From Chitinophagaceae bacterium (GTDB lineage Bacteria > Bacteroidota > Bacteroidia > Chitinophagales > Chitinophagaceae): DNA of 6,210 nt. Under the pieces are notes generated by a model. That model searched no databases and was not told the origin of the DNA. It worked only from the letters and a program-made list of their open reading frames with translations. A program made the translations under genes and the position numbers. Of the stretch, positions 6,001 to 6,210 are shown in pieces (within the stretch, counting starts at the first letter, position 1; every line of letters begins with the position of its first letter). Where the stretch lies: assembly GCA_947378615.1 (NCBI GenBank), contig CANCKV010000213.1, positions 1 through 6,210 on the forward strand. Reading direction: 5' to 3'.

Positions 6001-6210
6001 GCATTATTGTCTAACTATTACTTACTATAAGATAATTAGTACCGCATTATTTTCCTTCTATTACTCACATTAAGACAACAAGTACCGCATTATTGTCTTA
6101 CTAGTACTAACTATAAGTCATTAAGTACCGCATTGTTGTCTTACTAGTACTAACTTTAAGACAATGTGTACCGCATTATTGTCTTACTAGTACTAACTAT
6201 AAAACAATAA
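6001..6210. repeat. 43-bp tandem repeat array of alternating inverted 11-bp boxes
   Basis: GCATT recurs at 6001, 6044, 6087, 6130 and 6173, exactly 43 bp apart each time with no indel; the fifth unit is cut by the window edge after 38 bases. Each unit is built as box TTATTGTCTTA, a 13-base spacer (CTAGTACTAACTA), the inverted box TAAGACAATAA, and an 8-base spacer (GTACCGCA). Both spacers contain GTAC, and TAGTACTA in the long one is itself a palindrome. The last three units are well conserved (for example 9-bp arms in the fourth), while the first two, nearest the arginine deiminase gene, are decayed, though the box framework can still be traced. A weak AAGTGAC just before 6001 resembles the end of a further unit. 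Stops in all frames and a period not divisible by three make coding unlikely. The array probably continues beyond the window. Confidence 0.95.

Noticed and set aside
6001..6210. CRISPR array
   Set aside because: The whole 43-bp unit is conserved, including both spacers; there are no unique spacer sequences, and no cas gene is present in the window.

Overview
The window looks like a chromosomal segment of a member of the Bacteroidota. Three things point there: an AT-rich sequence with TAnnTTTG-type promoter boxes and few Shine-Dalgarno sites, a DUF5103 type IX secretion plug protein, and a Bacteroidota-like small SRP RNA. I cannot place it below phylum with confidence; the Chitinophagia/Sphingobacteriia side is only a guess. 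Every gene is on the minus strand, so transcription runs from high to low coordinates.

In order of transcription the layout is as follows. (1) 6210-6001: five 43-bp tandem repeats made of alternating inverted 11-bp boxes, running off the window edge. (2) 5990-5725: an AT-rich leader with one very good Bacteroidota promoter (5931-5960) and two tiny overlapping ORFs. (3) 5724-4282: a 480-aa arginine deiminase family enzyme with all catalytic residues. (4) 4284-4049: a gap filled almost entirely by 7-bp tandem repeats, 23 phased units facing about 6-8 units in the opposite orientation. (5) 4041-3133: a CtlX-type citrulline hydrolase. (6) 2991-1780: sucC, the succinyl-CoA synthetase beta subunit, with its own terminator. 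(7) 1631-348: the T9SS plug protein. (8) 282-188: the 4.5S-like SRP RNA (ffs) with its own promoter and terminator. (9) 113-1: the first 37 codons of a transaldolase of the TalC/Fsa type.

The two guanidino-modifying-superfamily enzymes form a plausible short pathway: arginine to citrulline plus ammonia (deiminase), then citrulline to ornithine plus CO2 and ammonia (CtlX). This would bypass ornithine carbamoyltransferase and carbamate kinase. The remaining genes are housekeeping: TCA cycle, protein targeting, pentose phosphate metabolism and secretion.

The most unusual content is non-coding. The arginine deiminase gene is bracketed by two unrelated tandem-repeat arrays, both with strong dyad symmetry. 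I found no mobile element, tRNA, CRISPR array or defence system.
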